This document shows positions 1 through 9,814 of a DNA stretch of 64,000 bases, piece by piece. The notes under the pieces are model-generated. The model was not told where the DNA came from. It did no database searches and was given only the letters and a program-made list of their open reading frames with translations. Every line of letters starts with the position of its first letter. Within the stretch, counting starts at the first letter, position 1. The stretch is from Hexactinellida sp. DTS-2022 (Eukaryota; Porifera; Hexactinellida): positions 5,270,001 through 5,334,000 of the forward strand of contig JAPNXP010000004.1 in assembly GCA_028753945.1 (NCBI GenBank). The letters are read 5' to 3'. The position numbers and the translations under genes were made by a program.

Positions 1-377
1 AATTTTTTGCTTAGTTTGTATGGGCTTTTATATCTTTTAAATCCTAATAAAACTGTTCTTTTTAACCCATATGAATTATCTAAATTTTCGTGAGAAAAAA
101 ATTCTGCCCATTTTTCAAATTTTTTTTTCAAAAATTGATTAAATGATATATTTCATACTTATATCTATTATTTATACCACGCTACTAAAACTTTACCCAA
201 ATTTGCTTCCAGCTAATTTTGAAAAAAAATTCAGTGCTTTTTTTTTTACTCAAAATAATTTTTAAAACATTTGATAAATTTAGAATTTGAGGCCTGATTG
301 AATGAAAGATCAATTTATATAATTTCAGATTTCAACAAGGGGACCGTCAAAATTGTTTCCTAAATATATTAACTTAC

Positions 378-2535
378 GTATTGTTGTATATCATCAACAA
401 GATGATTGTATTCTGTTAAATTCAAGTTCCTATTTAGAGAATCATGTATTGCACCATCAAGCTAGAATAAACAACAACAAATATGTAAACAAAATATGTA
501 AACATTTCCAGAAAAATGAATTGAATATACAGTCGACTCCGCTTAATAGAGTCACCTCGGGACCAGGTTACTTTGACCCGATTAAGTGGAGAAATCTATT
601 AACCGGTGGCTCTATTAAGCGGAGTATACTGTATTAGCATATAAACTCACAATATCTTTCCAAATGAATCCAGCAACGCAAATAATGAAGATAGAAGTTA
701 TACAAGCAGTCAGGCCAAACATATACTAAAAATAGAATGAATATACAGTAGACTCTGTTAATTAATAGGAACACCAGGGGACCGTCTTAATATGTTCGTA
801 TTATATGGAATTCGTATTATCCGGAGTCACTTGCATGCATTTGTATAGGCTAGGGGAATTAACCTTGTACTCCTTAACCGATATTCCCCTTATCCGTGTT
901 CCTATTAACAGAATCTACAATACTACAGTAGAACCTCGTTAATACGAATTTCCGGATAAGACGAACAAAAGTTCTACAAAATCAGGTCCCTACAATGGCT
1001 ATTCAATGGGTATTACTCCGGTTAATACGAACCCCGGATAAAGCGAACATATTTTTACAATCCGTTGGTGTTCCTACTAACAGAGTCTACTATACTATGT
1101 ACATTACAATTACATAACATTATACCAAGTTTGTATCCATGGTAACTCACAATAATGAGACAGAACTTTATTTCAAACATTGCCCCAAATATTCCGAGCG
1201 CCGTAAAAGCCATCAAAGCGACTCCGGCTATAACCAGGAATATAGGCAGAGCCACCCAGCTTAGCTGCGTTATATACAGATATCTGCTGGAAGTCTATTG
1301 GATGAGAGAGAGAGAGAATTACGGCTGTCAGTTAATAATGATATAAATAGTATGAGAATTACAGATGTCAGTTTTACTGTATGATATAAATAGGAGAATA
1401 CAGTCAGTTATAAGTGGGTATTTCGTTATAACGGGAGACTACTGTATTAATGATAAAAATACAGTGAACTACCGTCATAACGAAATAACCGCTTATAAAA
1501 CAAAATTGGAATTTCTTGCAAATTTAGAATAAATAGTTTAGTTCATAAGCAGACCTGACTGTATTAAACTTTGTATTATGAACAAGCCCTATGGTCCCAA
1601 TTTAACATCTTACATAGGGTTTGTAACTTTGTATTAAGTTGAGTTCGCTTATTATCAAGTCTCTATTTAAGAACACAATTTTGGTTCTTTGGATGTTCAT
1701 AGTAAGAACTTGACTGATTATATCCATGGTCAACTAATACAAAATTAGAATAGTTATGAGAAATATGGACTATGCATTTGACCATTATTTTAGGCGCCAA
1801 AATAATAGCATAGTTCTATTTTTAGGTTTCCCATATTATATTTCCACAAGTATTTCTCAGAGAATAGGAAAATAAAATAAATAAATACAGTAGATACCGG
1901 TTATAAGAACATCGTCGGGAATTGCCTATATAAATGTTCTTGTAACCAGCATAAATAATATAGGGTATATGGCAACCGTTTTCCAGTAGAGTTTTCTTAT
2001 AACGGGTGTTATTATAACCGGTATCTACTGTTATGATGTTATGTAATATGAAATGAAACAAATAAGTTACAACTTACCCACGAAACTATCCCAAGGATAG
2101 CAATAATGAATCCCATCATCTATAAGAAATAAAATTATTAAACATATCATAAATACGTATTTTCACACCTATACATTGATAGATAGTATAAATTAACATT
2201 TGGTAGGGCAGGTAGAGTAATTGCCAAAAAACTTGTGATACAGTGGATGCCGGTTATAAGAACATCGTTGGGAACTGCATATAATGTTCTTATAACCGGA
2301 ATACATTATATAGGGTATATGGCAACCGTTTTCCAGTATAATGTTCTTATATCCGATATCTACTGTACCTGACAATTTCTTGGTGCATAATTTTTTTTAC
2401 TCGATCATTTTTTCACTGTTTTCACACCTGTCCTACCATTTTATAGGTGTTTAATTATTAACTCACCGCTGCAATTAAATTGAATATAATAAACAGCAAT
2501 TTGAAGAAATTCCGACAACAATGTTTCACTTCCAT
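378..2535 (-). CDS. Tetraspanin, 5' part (five exons, runs off left edge)
   Basis: Tetraspanins are four-pass membrane organisers. I assembled this gene from splice sites on the minus strand: exons 2535-2467, 2119-2078, 1294-1151, 725-651 and 461-378. All junctions are phase 0, donors are GTGAGT or GTAAGT, and acceptors end in TAG (GCG for exon 1 is its last codon). The 138 visible residues show Cys6-Cys7 (typical palmitoylation site), TM1 (about 10-37) with the conserved Asn19, and a very short first loop (38-50). TM2 (51-72) runs into GIFGAMFEIKFC (71-82), which fits the family G-x-x-GA-x-x-E-x-x-C signature. TM3 is about 84-106. The large extracellular loop starts at 111, has an N-L-T sequon at 124-126, and ends at IQQY, just where the CCG motif should follow. 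No CCG exon is visible in positions 1-377, so the rest lies beyond the window. Introns are filled with short transposons. The subfamily is uncertain. Confidence 0.85.
530..631. mobile_element. CAGT-end MITE, family F (CGCTTAATAGAG motif)
   Basis: 102 bp from CAGTCGACTCCGCTTAATAG to GCGGAGTATACTG, flanked by TA. It sits in a tetraspanin intron. Internal copies of CGCTTAATAG/CGGTTAATAG in both orientations define the family. The ends and TA target resemble pogo/Tc1-mariner; no transposase gene is present. Confidence 0.88.
746..922. mobile_element. CAGT-end MITE, family B
   Basis: CAGTAGACTCTGTTAATTAA... with the family's signature middle GCATGCATTTGTATAGGCTA. Lies in a tetraspanin intron; the right end has decayed. 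Confidence 0.85.
926..1092. mobile_element. CAGT-end MITE, family A (GTTCGTATTAACCG motif)
   Basis: CAGTAGAACCTCGTTAATAC...GAGTCTACTA, directly after the family B element. Subtype with TGGCTATTCAATGGGTATTA in the middle. Confidence 0.85.
1401..1444. mobile_element. Miniature deletion derivative, family E
   Basis: 44 bp from CAGTCAGTTATAAGTGG to ACGGGAGACTACTG. A second truncated family E copy starts at 1462. Confidence 0.6.
1530..1716. mobile_element. Family D MITE (TTATTATGAAC motif), rearranged
   Basis: Recognised by ATGAACAAGCCCTATGGTCC and ending GAACTTGACTG. The left end carries an extra inverted GCAGACCTGACTG, so the copy is rearranged. Confidence 0.75.
1888..2030. mobile_element. Family C MITE (CCGGTTATAAGAACA motif)
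   Basis: CAGTAGATACCGGTTATAAG to ACCGGTATCTACTG, in tetraspanin intron 2; terminal inverted repeat of about 16 bp. Confidence 0.9.
2241..2365. mobile_element. Family C MITE, second copy
   Basis: CAGTGGATGCCGGTTATAAG to CGATATCTACTG, flanked by TA, in tetraspanin intron 1. Confidence 0.88.
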
Positions 2536-2580
2536 TTTAGTTTTCTTTCAAATTCTAATCAATCTAATTTCAGCTCAAAA

Positions 2581-2590
2581 CTAATATATA
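2581..2590 (-). promoter_or_regulatory. TATA-like box of the tetraspanin gene
   Basis: TATATATTAG on the minus strand lies 46-55 bp upstream of the tetraspanin ATG (2535). This is the same spacing as the clearer TATA boxes of the phosphatase and NHL genes in the window. Confidence 0.4.
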
Positions 2591-2903
2591 CCTAGTATCA
2601 CACGATTATTAGTTCACCGATTGCGATATATTTATTGCATTATTTTCTACTACAACTCGTGTATAGTCATTTACTAAAACTGAATCAAACTAAGCTATTA
2701 AACATAATGTATTCTAAATATAGATACCAAATCATTGGGTTATAATTTTAATACGTAGGAAGTATAAAATTGTATTGAAGCTAAATGTGACTAAATATCT
2801 GTTTATTTCATTTGTCAAGTGGTTTCATAAAAAGAGTAATTTTAAAATTGTTTGTGAATCAATGGTGAAAAATTATACACATAAGTAGACGTAATTCAGA
2901 GTA

Positions 2904-3077
2904 CACACTGTTCTCTCTAATAGTCCACCAGTGGGCAATTGGCCCAAAGTGTAGTAGTGGACTATTAGAGAATATGGACTATTACAGATATAGAAATAGT
3001 TGATTTGGACAAGTAAATAAGTGGACTAATAGAAAAGTGGACTATTAGATAAGTGGAGAATTAGAGAGAACAGACTG
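2904..3077. mobile_element. Family I MITE (GTGGACTATTAGAGA motif)
   Basis: Ends ACTGTTCTCTCTAAT / ATTAGAGAGAACAGACTG. GTGGACTATTAG is repeated inside around CCAGTGGGCAATTGGCCC. The other copy is at 30735. Confidence 0.8.
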
Positions 3078-3677
3078 TATTTGGTTTATAAATTCATGCG
3101 GTATTTGACCTTGTTTACATATATGGATTTGAAACCTTTGTAAATGGATTTGTAAATGGATCATTAATAATTCAGATTGAAAAGGTAATTTCCAGAATTT
3201 TTAGTTGATTCTAACAGTAACTATAAGAGTTTTTCAGTAATTGAATCTAACGAGCTACCATAATAGGCTTATTGATTTATTTCTTGTAAGAAATTCCTAT
3301 TTCCATAATTCAGAAGTAAACCAGGGAATTATTCAGGCATAATGATTTAGGAAAATTGATACTCAAATTTTGGCGCTAATATTTTTTAGGCGCGTTAAAT
3401 TCTGAATTTGGAAAAACTTATAATTCGTAATCTCATTCTATGATTATCAACCACACAATTGTCTATAAGAATGAATGTCTGATATTCATTTATACATTGT
3501 CTAATAACAATTTCTATAACAACTAACTATAGGAATATATTTAGACAATGTTTATTTGAAATATAAGAAAATATATAAGAACTGAGTTGTATTGTTCGTG
3601 TAATCTTGATTTACAATTCTTGTATGATTCTTTAGAAATATAAGCATACTTATACGTATTTTAGTCGCTAGCATATA

Positions 3678-3840
3678 CAGTAGAACCTCGTTAATAAGAA
3701 CACCAACGGACGGTAAAAATTTGTTCGCTTTATCCAGAGTTCGTATTAACCGGAGTAATACCCATTTAATAGCCATTGTAGGACCTGATTTTGTGGAACT
3801 GTTTGTTCGTATTAACCGTGTTCGTAACGAGGTTCTACTA
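3678..3840. mobile_element. Family A MITE
   Basis: CAGTAGAACCTCGTTAATAA to CGAGGTTCTACTA; same subtype as 926-1092 but in the opposite internal orientation. Confidence 0.88.
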
Positions 3841-3955
3841 TACTATTTATTGAGAACTTATCCTTTTCCAAATTCATATTTTCATAAATTGATTAGCAGT
3901 GATTTATTTTTACTCTACAAACGTCAAAATGTACCCTTGGGTCAAATATTTAATA

Positions 3956-4099
3956 CAGTCGAAACCGGTTTTTTCTAACCAATTCTTTGCATGGAAATAA
4001 AGTAAGAAAAATCTGATAGTTAGAATAAACCGATTGGAAATAAAACAAAATTTGGAACATCTAAAATAAATATTTAGTTAGAAAAACCGGTTTCGACTG
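3956..4099. mobile_element. Family G MITE (CGGTTTATTCTAAC motif)
   Basis: CAGTCGAAACCGGTTTTTTC to AACCGGTTTCGACTG. The core contains CAATTCTTTGCATGG, shared with the differently motifed element at 32431. Confidence 0.9.
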
Positions 4100-4324
4100 T
4101 AACTTGTACCAAGCGAATTGTCCATCGAATCAAGCCTGTTTTATCTCGTAACACGACCTGAAATATTCAACATTTGTTATAAGGAAATTCAAACTTTATT
4201 AAGTAACGAAGTTCCCGAAAAGTTGACCCCTTCCCTATGTCACGTTTTTCTCCATTTGTAATTCAAAAAGGTTGGTCTGTCATATATTGTCTTTTTCCCT
4301 TGGAAGCGTTACGTAACTTTTGAA

Positions 4325-4489
4325 TCAGGGTTTCATCTAGGCGAGCGGGATTTTGAAAGGAAACTTTCTAGGCGCACGAAAATTGAGAGTTGCTCCCATA
4401 GGCGTAATACAAATTGAGTATTTTAGGCGCGTGTGACAGCTCAAACTTTAATCTAGGCGTTCGGAAATTTTGCCTAGATAAAACCCTGA
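4325..4489. mobile_element. Family K element (GGCGCGC words, TCAGGGTTT ends)
   Basis: TCAGGGTTTCATCTAGGCG to CCTAGATAAAACCCTGA, about 165 bp, inverted ends of 17-18 bp. It ends 60 bp before the calpain acceptor. Not of the CAGT type. Confidence 0.8.
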
Positions 4490-4568
4490 TTTGATTAGCC
4501 CCTATAATACAATATATTATCTAGAGAATAAACTTTTGTATTTTTTTAGGAAAAACAGTGAACCACCA

Positions 4569-6572
4569 ATGTCTTTCAGTCGATTTGGCGGACAAGATTA
4601 CACCGCACTAAAGAAGCAAACTCAGCTAACAAACACTTTATTCGAAGATCCACAATTTAGCGCAGTCGCCAAATCTCTATACCATTGCGGTTCCAATGAG
4701 AAAATTGACGTTGAGTGGAAACGCCCAGGGGAAATTACGGATAATCCTCTGTTGTTTGTTGATGGTACGGATAGCGATGATGTCATACAGGGTTGTCTTC
4801 ATAACTGTTGGTTTGCAGCGGCGTTGGCAACTTTGGCGAAAAATAAAAAATTGTTAGATTTAGTGATTCCGAATATAAAACATCAAGAATGGATGCATTC
4901 CACGGAAACTACGGTTGGTGGGGAAAATAGGATTCAAGTTACGCCACAATATGGTGGCATATTTAAGTTCAGGTTTTGGCGAATGGGTGGTTGGGTTGAA
5001 GTTGTTGTTGATGATCGTTTGCCTGTTGTTGATGGGAAATTGATTTATATCCATAGTCGTGAGGTGAATGAGTTTTGGAGTGCTTTGGTGGAGAAAGCGT
5101 ATGCAAAACTGAATGGTTGTTATGAGGATTTGAAAATTGGTTCTCCTGGTGAAGCTTTGGTTGATTTCACTGGTGGTATAAACGAAACAATTCAATTGAG
5201 TAATGATTTACAACCAAAACAAGTAGACAGTATTTTCCAAAAATTGATTGCCGTACAGAAAAACCATGCTTTGATTGTAGCTAGTATTCGTGATCCTGAT
5301 GGTGACCAAAAAACGTTACCCCAAGGACTTGTAACTGGCCATACATATTCTCTAACTAAAATACATGACATGAGATTGAGTAGGGGTTTGTTCGCGGTTT
5401 TTAATCGCGAAAGAATGGCCATGTGTCGCCTTCGCAACCCGTGGGGCGAATTGGAATGGAAAGGTGCGTGGTCTGATGGGTCCGAAGAATGGACTAAAAT
5501 TCCTGAATCCGAAAAAAATGATATGGGACTTGTGTTTAGCGATGATGGCGAATTTTGGATGGACATGTCTGATTTTGTGCAGTTTTTCAGTACAATCGAT
5601 ATTTGTGAAGTTTTCAATACAAATATATTTAATTTTGCGCATACTTGGCATCAATTTGAGACTTCTGGCCAATGGAATTTGAGAACCGCAGGCGGCGGAT
5701 TAGCACACGATACTTTTTTCACAAATCCTCAATATTTGATTTCCATTAAGCATAATAAAGGACGAGAAAGTAATATTGAATTGGTATGCCATTTGACACA
5801 TAAACCATGGATTACAAGTGAACCCGATAATTTAGCATCGCCCGCTAAAACGCCAACTGAAAGTACACAGTTAATGGAGAAAAAACCTGAGCCTAAATTA
5901 TGCCATTATCCAATAGGTGTTTCAATATTCCGTGTTGAGTACAATAGGTTATATCGTTTGCATGCAAAACGAGTGGAAATCGTACAAACCACATATTTGG
6001 TCAGTAGAGACACTTTTGCGAAAGTCACACTTAACGAAGGTCGTTATGTGATGATTCCAAATACCTCTGAACCGTCACAAACCGGTGATTTTTATCTCCG
6101 TTCATTCACTGACCGAAAAGTGTCCATTACTGAGCTCACAAAGCATCATCCAGTTGGTATTTGGTATAAATGTATTTCACAACCACAATTCTCAATTCAA
6201 ATCGATTTAGATAAAGCGGAAGGTTTATTGAAACAGGATCAAATTGGTGGCGCCGATCCATATTGCGTAATTACTTTAGGCAAAGAAACCGCGCGTAGCC
6301 ATATTATCAACGATACCATAGAACCGCATTGGAATTCCCAATTTGTATTCTATACTGCTAATCGTAGCAGTCAATTGACAATTCGTGTTTGGAATAAAAA
6401 TGTTATAAAAGATGATTTTATGGGTCAGGTTATTACTGCTATGCCGGGACCTGAGGATGTTGATGGGAGGCGTTATTGCCGCGATTTAGTTTTGAAAGAC
6501 GGTACACATCCACAAAATATGGGAACCATAAGTTTCGTTATTCGTGTGTACAACGATCCAAGGGGATTGTAG
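4569..6572 (+). CDS. CAPN5: Calpain-5/6-type cysteine protease with C-terminal C2 domain
   Basis: Calcium-regulated intracellular cysteine protease of the CAPN5/tra-3 clade (catalytic core, domain III, C2; no EF-hands). I start at ATG 4569 (667 aa), matching the family's GxDYxALxx...LFEDPxF N-terminus. The frame is open further upstream but has no good start, and a TTTTTTTAG acceptor ends at 4549, so a 5' UTR intron is likely. The catalytic triad is intact: Cys80 in NCWF with oxyanion Gln74, His258 in TGHTYS, and Asn290 in RNPWG. The usual Gly before NCW is His (GCLHNCWF). Domain III is about 350-535 and C2 about 540-655. In C2 the GGADPY Asp563 and Asp615-Asp616 are present, but the central D-x-D is N-K-N, so calcium binding is probably weakened. 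An AATAAA lies at 6802-6807, inside a truncated transposon. The coding region has no introns. Confidence 0.93.
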   Translation: MSFSRFGGQDYTALKKQTQLTNTLFEDPQFSAVAKSLYHCGSNEKIDVEWKRPGEITDNPLLFVDGTDSDDVIQGCLHNCWFAAALATLAKNKKLLDLVIPNIKHQEWMHSTETTVGGENRIQVTPQYGGIFKFRFWRMGGWVEVVVDDRLPVVDGKLIYIHSREVNEFWSALVEKAYAKLNGCYEDLKIGSPGEALVDFTGGINETIQLSNDLQPKQVDSIFQKLIAVQKNHALIVASIRDPDGDQKTLPQGLVTGHTYSLTKIHDMRLSRGLFAVFNRERMAMCRLRNPWGELEWKGAWSDGSEEWTKIPESEKNDMGLVFSDDGEFWMDMSDFVQFFSTIDICEVFNTNIFNFAHTWHQFETSGQWNLRTAGGGLAHDTFFTNPQYLISIKHNKGRESNIELVCHLTHKPWITSEPDNLASPAKTPTESTQLMEKKPEPKLCHYPIGVSIFRVEYNRLYRLHAKRVEIVQTTYLVSRDTFAKVTLNEGRYVMIPNTSEPSQTGDFYLRSFTDRKVSITELTKHHPVGIWYKCISQPQFSIQIDLDKAEGLLKQDQIGGADPYCVITLGKETARSHIINDTIEPHWNSQFVFYTANRSSQLTIRVWNKNVIKDDFMGQVITAMPGPEDVDGRRYCRDLVLKDGTHPQNMGTISFVIRVYNDPRGL

Positions 6573-6803
6573 TGTGTCATTGGTATGTATTGGATTATTT
6601 GTATTATAGATTATTTAGTGTAGGATTTGTATTATAGAATTATTTAGCTTAGAATGATGTGGTATTTTGAAGTATATTCTAGATTTCCCTGTATTTATGT
6701 TATTATTTATTTATATTCGTTTGAATTGTTTATGTTTCATTTATTTTCGTAAATTGTGATAGTAATTTAGTTCGAATTTTATAGTAACTAAAATATTATG
6801 AAA

Positions 6804-6876
6804 TAAATCCTGTGAATTTTGACCCGATTAAGCGGATAATATATTAACCGGTGGCTCTATTAAGCGGAGTCGACTG
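6804..6876. mobile_element. Truncated family F MITE
   Basis: Retains AAATCCTGTGAATTTTGACC through GCGGAGTCGACTG. It may carry the calpain gene's AATAAA signal at its edge. Confidence 0.75.
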
Positions 6877-6966
6877 TATTTGAAAAAAATGCACCCATTT
6901 TGGTCCACACATATAGTATTATAAATTATAATTGTATCAAATTAACCTAGTAACAGAACAGGTCGA

Positions 6967-7347
6967 ATGGCATCCAAATTAGAACAAAATGGAACTTCTA
7001 AGAACTCAGATTTAGAATCAGATGATTCTGATTGGTCGGAAATAGAACACGACGGTTATGGAGAAATGGAATGTTTGTGCCTATTTTGCGAATTTGAGGC
7101 TGAATCGACCAATCAAATTCTCTCTCATATAACACAACAACACGATTTAGACATACAGGAATTTATCAATTCAAGGAAATTAGGATTTTATGACGTTATA
7201 AGAATGATTAATTTTATCAGAGCAAATACTTTCAGTGCACAAGATTTAAACTCCACCCAGCCACCTTATCGATGGGAGGAGGAAAAATATTATTCCTCAT
7301 TCCTGAAAGACGATCCGTTGCTAATCTATGATTTTGGAGCGCCCTAG
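6967..7347 (+). CDS. Stand-alone PRMT3-type C2H2 zinc-finger protein
   Basis: A 126-aa acidic protein matching the N-terminal domain of arginine methyltransferase PRMT3. The start is acidic (ESDDSDWSEIEHD), followed by a zinc finger with Cys38, Cys41, His54 and His59, then the family's F-Y-x-x-I-x-x-I-N-F-I-R segment (about 74-85) and W-E-E-E-x-Y near 102-108. In PRMT3 this domain binds ribosomal protein uS5 (RPS2) and is followed by a methyltransferase domain. Here the frame stops at a TAG and no methyltransferase motif follows; a transposon begins at about 7412. Either this is a genuine free-standing finger protein or the 5' remnant of a PRMT3 gene. The intact ORF and its own ATG favour a functional short protein. 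Its neighbours do not form an obvious pathway. Confidence 0.7.
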   Translation: MASKLEQNGTSKNSDLESDDSDWSEIEHDGYGEMECLCLFCEFEAESTNQILSHITQQHDLDIQEFINSRKLGFYDVIRMINFIRANTFSAQDLNSTQPPYRWEEEKYYSSFLKDDPLLIYDFGAP

Positions 7348-7411
7348 TTAGAATTTGAATTAATTATATTAACTTTAATTAAATATTTGTGATTTTCAAT
7401 TGCTCTATTAA

Positions 7412-7584
7412 CTGTAGATTCTGTTTAATAGGAACACCAGGGGACCGTCTTAATATGTTCGTATTATCCGGAATTCGTATTAACCGGAGTCACTTGCATG
7501 CATTTGTATAGGCTAGGGGAATTAACCTTGTACTCCTTAACCGATATTTCCCTTATCCGTGTTCCTACTAACGAGAGTCTACTG
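7412..7584. mobile_element. Family B MITE
   Basis: Nearly complete copy, from CTGTAGATTCTGTTTAATAG to GAGAGTCTACTG, immediately downstream of the zinc-finger gene. Confidence 0.88.
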
Positions 7585-7696
7585 TATTTATTAATATAGA
7601 TAGTCAAGTATATAGCGTTTCCATGTATACTTTATTACTTATTATTTTAATTATAGATTAACGAATATTTTAATGGGAATACGACGAATACTACAA

Positions 7697-7891
7697 TCAG
7701 GGTATTATACAGGACTCAAATTGAACGCTCCTAATTGCCCTAAGGTCACTAGAGTATGAATTTTGTACGCCTAAAAGGTTAGTTTTGTATTACTCTATGT
7801 GGAGTTTCGGCAGTTTTCGCGCTCCTAAACGCAAACATTGCCCAATTTAGACGCCTCTAGGCGTATGGCGCGCTCCTGGATAAACCCCTGA
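7697..7891. mobile_element. Family K-like element
   Basis: TCAGGGTATTATACAGGACT to TCCTGGATAAACCCCTGA, with GCGCTCC/GGCGC words inside. Confidence 0.7.
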
Positions 7892-7905
7892 CTACAATAT
7901 ACAAT

Positions 7906-8013
7906 ACAACTCTCGTTATAACGAAGTGCTTGGGACTTGTGAATCCCTTCGTTGTATCCATAATATTCGTTATAAGCGGATAATAATTAATGCATTTAGC
8001 GGGAAAATTCAAT
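7906..8013. mobile_element. Truncated family E MITE (CGTTATAACGAAGT motif)
   Basis: Begins AACTCTCGTTATAACGAAGT and is cut off after TAATGCATTTAG. Confidence 0.8.
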
Positions 8014-8063
8014 GGCTAAATTAAATGGAAGCTGAATTTGAATTTTAAAAATCCAGCCAAATG

Positions 8064-8194
8064 AAAAATCTAAAATTACACCTGTGCCGAACAGCATGTT
8101 CCTTGAAGGCACTATACATATATTTTGGTGGTTGGTAGATTGATAGTGCCTCCAAATGAACATTCTGTCGGCACAGGTGTAATTTTAGATTTTT
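8064..8194. mobile_element. Family J foldback element
   Basis: AAAAATCTAAAATTACACCT...GTAATTTTAGATTTTT; inverted arms of roughly 50 bp including TGTGCCGA / TCGGCACA. Near-palindromic throughout. Confidence 0.9.
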
Positions 8195-8780
8195 CGTCAC
8201 TTCATCATCACTATGAAGGTGTTAAACAATTTCAGAATGGTGTTTCTGCCATTTAATACTAAAAATAGCTATTCAATGGTTAGGTAAGTTAAAATGGATA
8301 AATTGTTTGTCATCCATATATATTCATATACTTTCGGACGGGATTTTATTTTTATTTTTATTATTTGCAAATAACATTATCCAATGCAAAACAATAAATA
8401 TAAATATTTAACCTAATTATAAAACCACATCACAATGCTTAAGTAATTATGTAATGCTCTAAAATACAAGAGTTATAAACATTGATACATTAGGAGTATT
8501 TTACACCAATTTATAACTAAAATTTTTGCACGTTTATGTTAATTAATTAGTTAATAAGATAATAATAAAATATATGCGGACGGAGTGTGAAATTGCGACG
8601 CACGGGGATGATAAACAAGTTTACTCTAATTTTGTTTAAACTTGGGAAATCGTGGATTTTTTAATTAATTCAAATTTTGGATATTTTCATTCTTATTTTC
8701 ATTCTAAAGCCACCATTTGATTTGTAATTTTATAGCAAATAAGTTCCCATTAGCAACTTTTCCCTAACAACACAGTAGGA

Positions 8781-9158
8781 ATGTCTAAAATAAAAGCTAA
8801 GGATTTGCGAGAAGGCAAGAATCGAAAGGAATTGCTAGAACAATTGGAAGAACTCAAAAAAGAGCTAATAACCCTCAAGGTTAGTAAGGCGACCGGAAAT
8901 GCAGGAAATAAACCGGCCAAAATACAGATTATACGTAGATCAATTGCCCGTATTTTGACTGTGATTAATGCGAAAGAAAGACATGAATTGAAGAAGTATT
9001 ATAGTCAAAAGAAATATAAACCCTTGGATATGAGACCAAAGTTGACTCGGGCAATTCGTAGGAATCTTTCTAAAAGCGAAAAGAAGAAAAAAACTTTGCG
9101 GCAAATCAAGAAAGAAAGGCATTTTCCAATGCGGAAATTTGCTATAAAAGCGAAGTAG
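8781..9158 (+). CDS. RPL35: 60S ribosomal protein uL29 (RPL35)
   Basis: Structural protein of the large cytosolic ribosomal subunit, located at the polypeptide exit site. At 125 aa it has the usual eukaryotic length. It shows the family landmarks: KIKAKDLREG at the N-terminus, a helical LLEQLEELKKEL, the I-R-R-S-I-A-R-I-L-T-V-I-N core (51-63), KKYKPLDMRPKLTRAIRR (76-93) and a basic tail ending KFAIKAK. It is a single exon, and the ATG follows ACACAGTAGGA. A pyrimidine-rich leader just upstream is typical of ribosomal protein genes. Confidence 0.97.
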   Translation: MSKIKAKDLREGKNRKELLEQLEELKKELITLKVSKATGNAGNKPAKIQIIRRSIARILTVINAKERHELKKYYSQKKYKPLDMRPKLTRAIRRNLSKSEKKKKTLRQIKKERHFPMRKFAIKAK

Positions 9159-9280
9159 TTTTATACGTGATTAGTATTAGAGGATATTAGACTACTCATT
9201 GATTATCATATAAGTGTTGTTGTTGTGTTGTTGTTGTTATTGTATTAGCTAGAGTTTAGTGTAAGAACGCCCTCCATTAT

Positions 9281-9598
9281 TGTAAAACTTCGTTAGTACG
9301 AACACGGTTAATACAGTAGATACCGGATTTACGAACACCGGTATAAGAATAGTCTACTGGAAAACGGTTGTCATATACCACTATAAAATTTATGTCGGTT
9401 ATAAGACCACTATATGCAGTTTCCAACTATGTTCTTATAACCGGCATCCACTGTACTAAATTCCAGCTAATTAATACGAACATTATTTCGATCCCCTTCA
9501 AAGCCTTTCAATAGAAACGATATTGGTTAATACGAATTCCGGATAAGGCGAATACATTTTGAAAGTCCCCTTGTGTTCCTACTAACGAGGTTCTACTG
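9281..9598. mobile_element. Family A MITE interrupted by a family C MITE
   Basis: Family A halves at 9281-9313 and 9454-9598 flank an intact family C element. The right end CGAGGTTCTACTG is preserved. Confidence 0.88.
9314..9453. mobile_element. Family C MITE nested in family A
   Basis: CAGTAGATACCGGATTTACG to CGGCATCCACTG with TA duplicated on both sides (9312-9313 and 9454-9455). Confidence 0.92.
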
Positions 9599-9667
9599 TA
9601 TTTAAAATTGTTCTACTAAATTTGAAATAAGATTTAAGTTCGTTAATTAAATGGGTTAAAAAAATAA

Positions 9668-9814
9668 CAGTATAACTCGGTTATAACTTAATGGGTTAGT
9701 AACTTAATACTAATTTACAATTTTATAAAGCAGTTTGTATTTCTATGTAGGGTAAACTCGGATAGTACTTCTTATTCAATTCCCGAGGTGGTACGTTATA
9801 CCCGAGTTCTACTG
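9668..9814. mobile_element. Family R MITE (ACTCGGTTATAACTTA motif)
   Basis: CAGTATAACTCGGTTATAAC to ACCCGAGTTCTACTG. Confidence 0.75.

Noticed and set aside
3552..3978. Opposed ORFs of 74 and 85 codons
   Set aside because: Both run through the family A MITE at 3678-3840; the peptides reflect its inverted motifs.
4491..4568. 26-residue N-terminal extension of the calpain
   Set aside because: Begins at a TTG, crosses a TTTTTTTAG acceptor and abuts a transposon end; the family alignment starts at Met 4569.
5192..5672. Antisense ORFs of 100-141 codons inside the calpain gene
   Set aside because: Shadow frames of a clearly conserved coding sequence.
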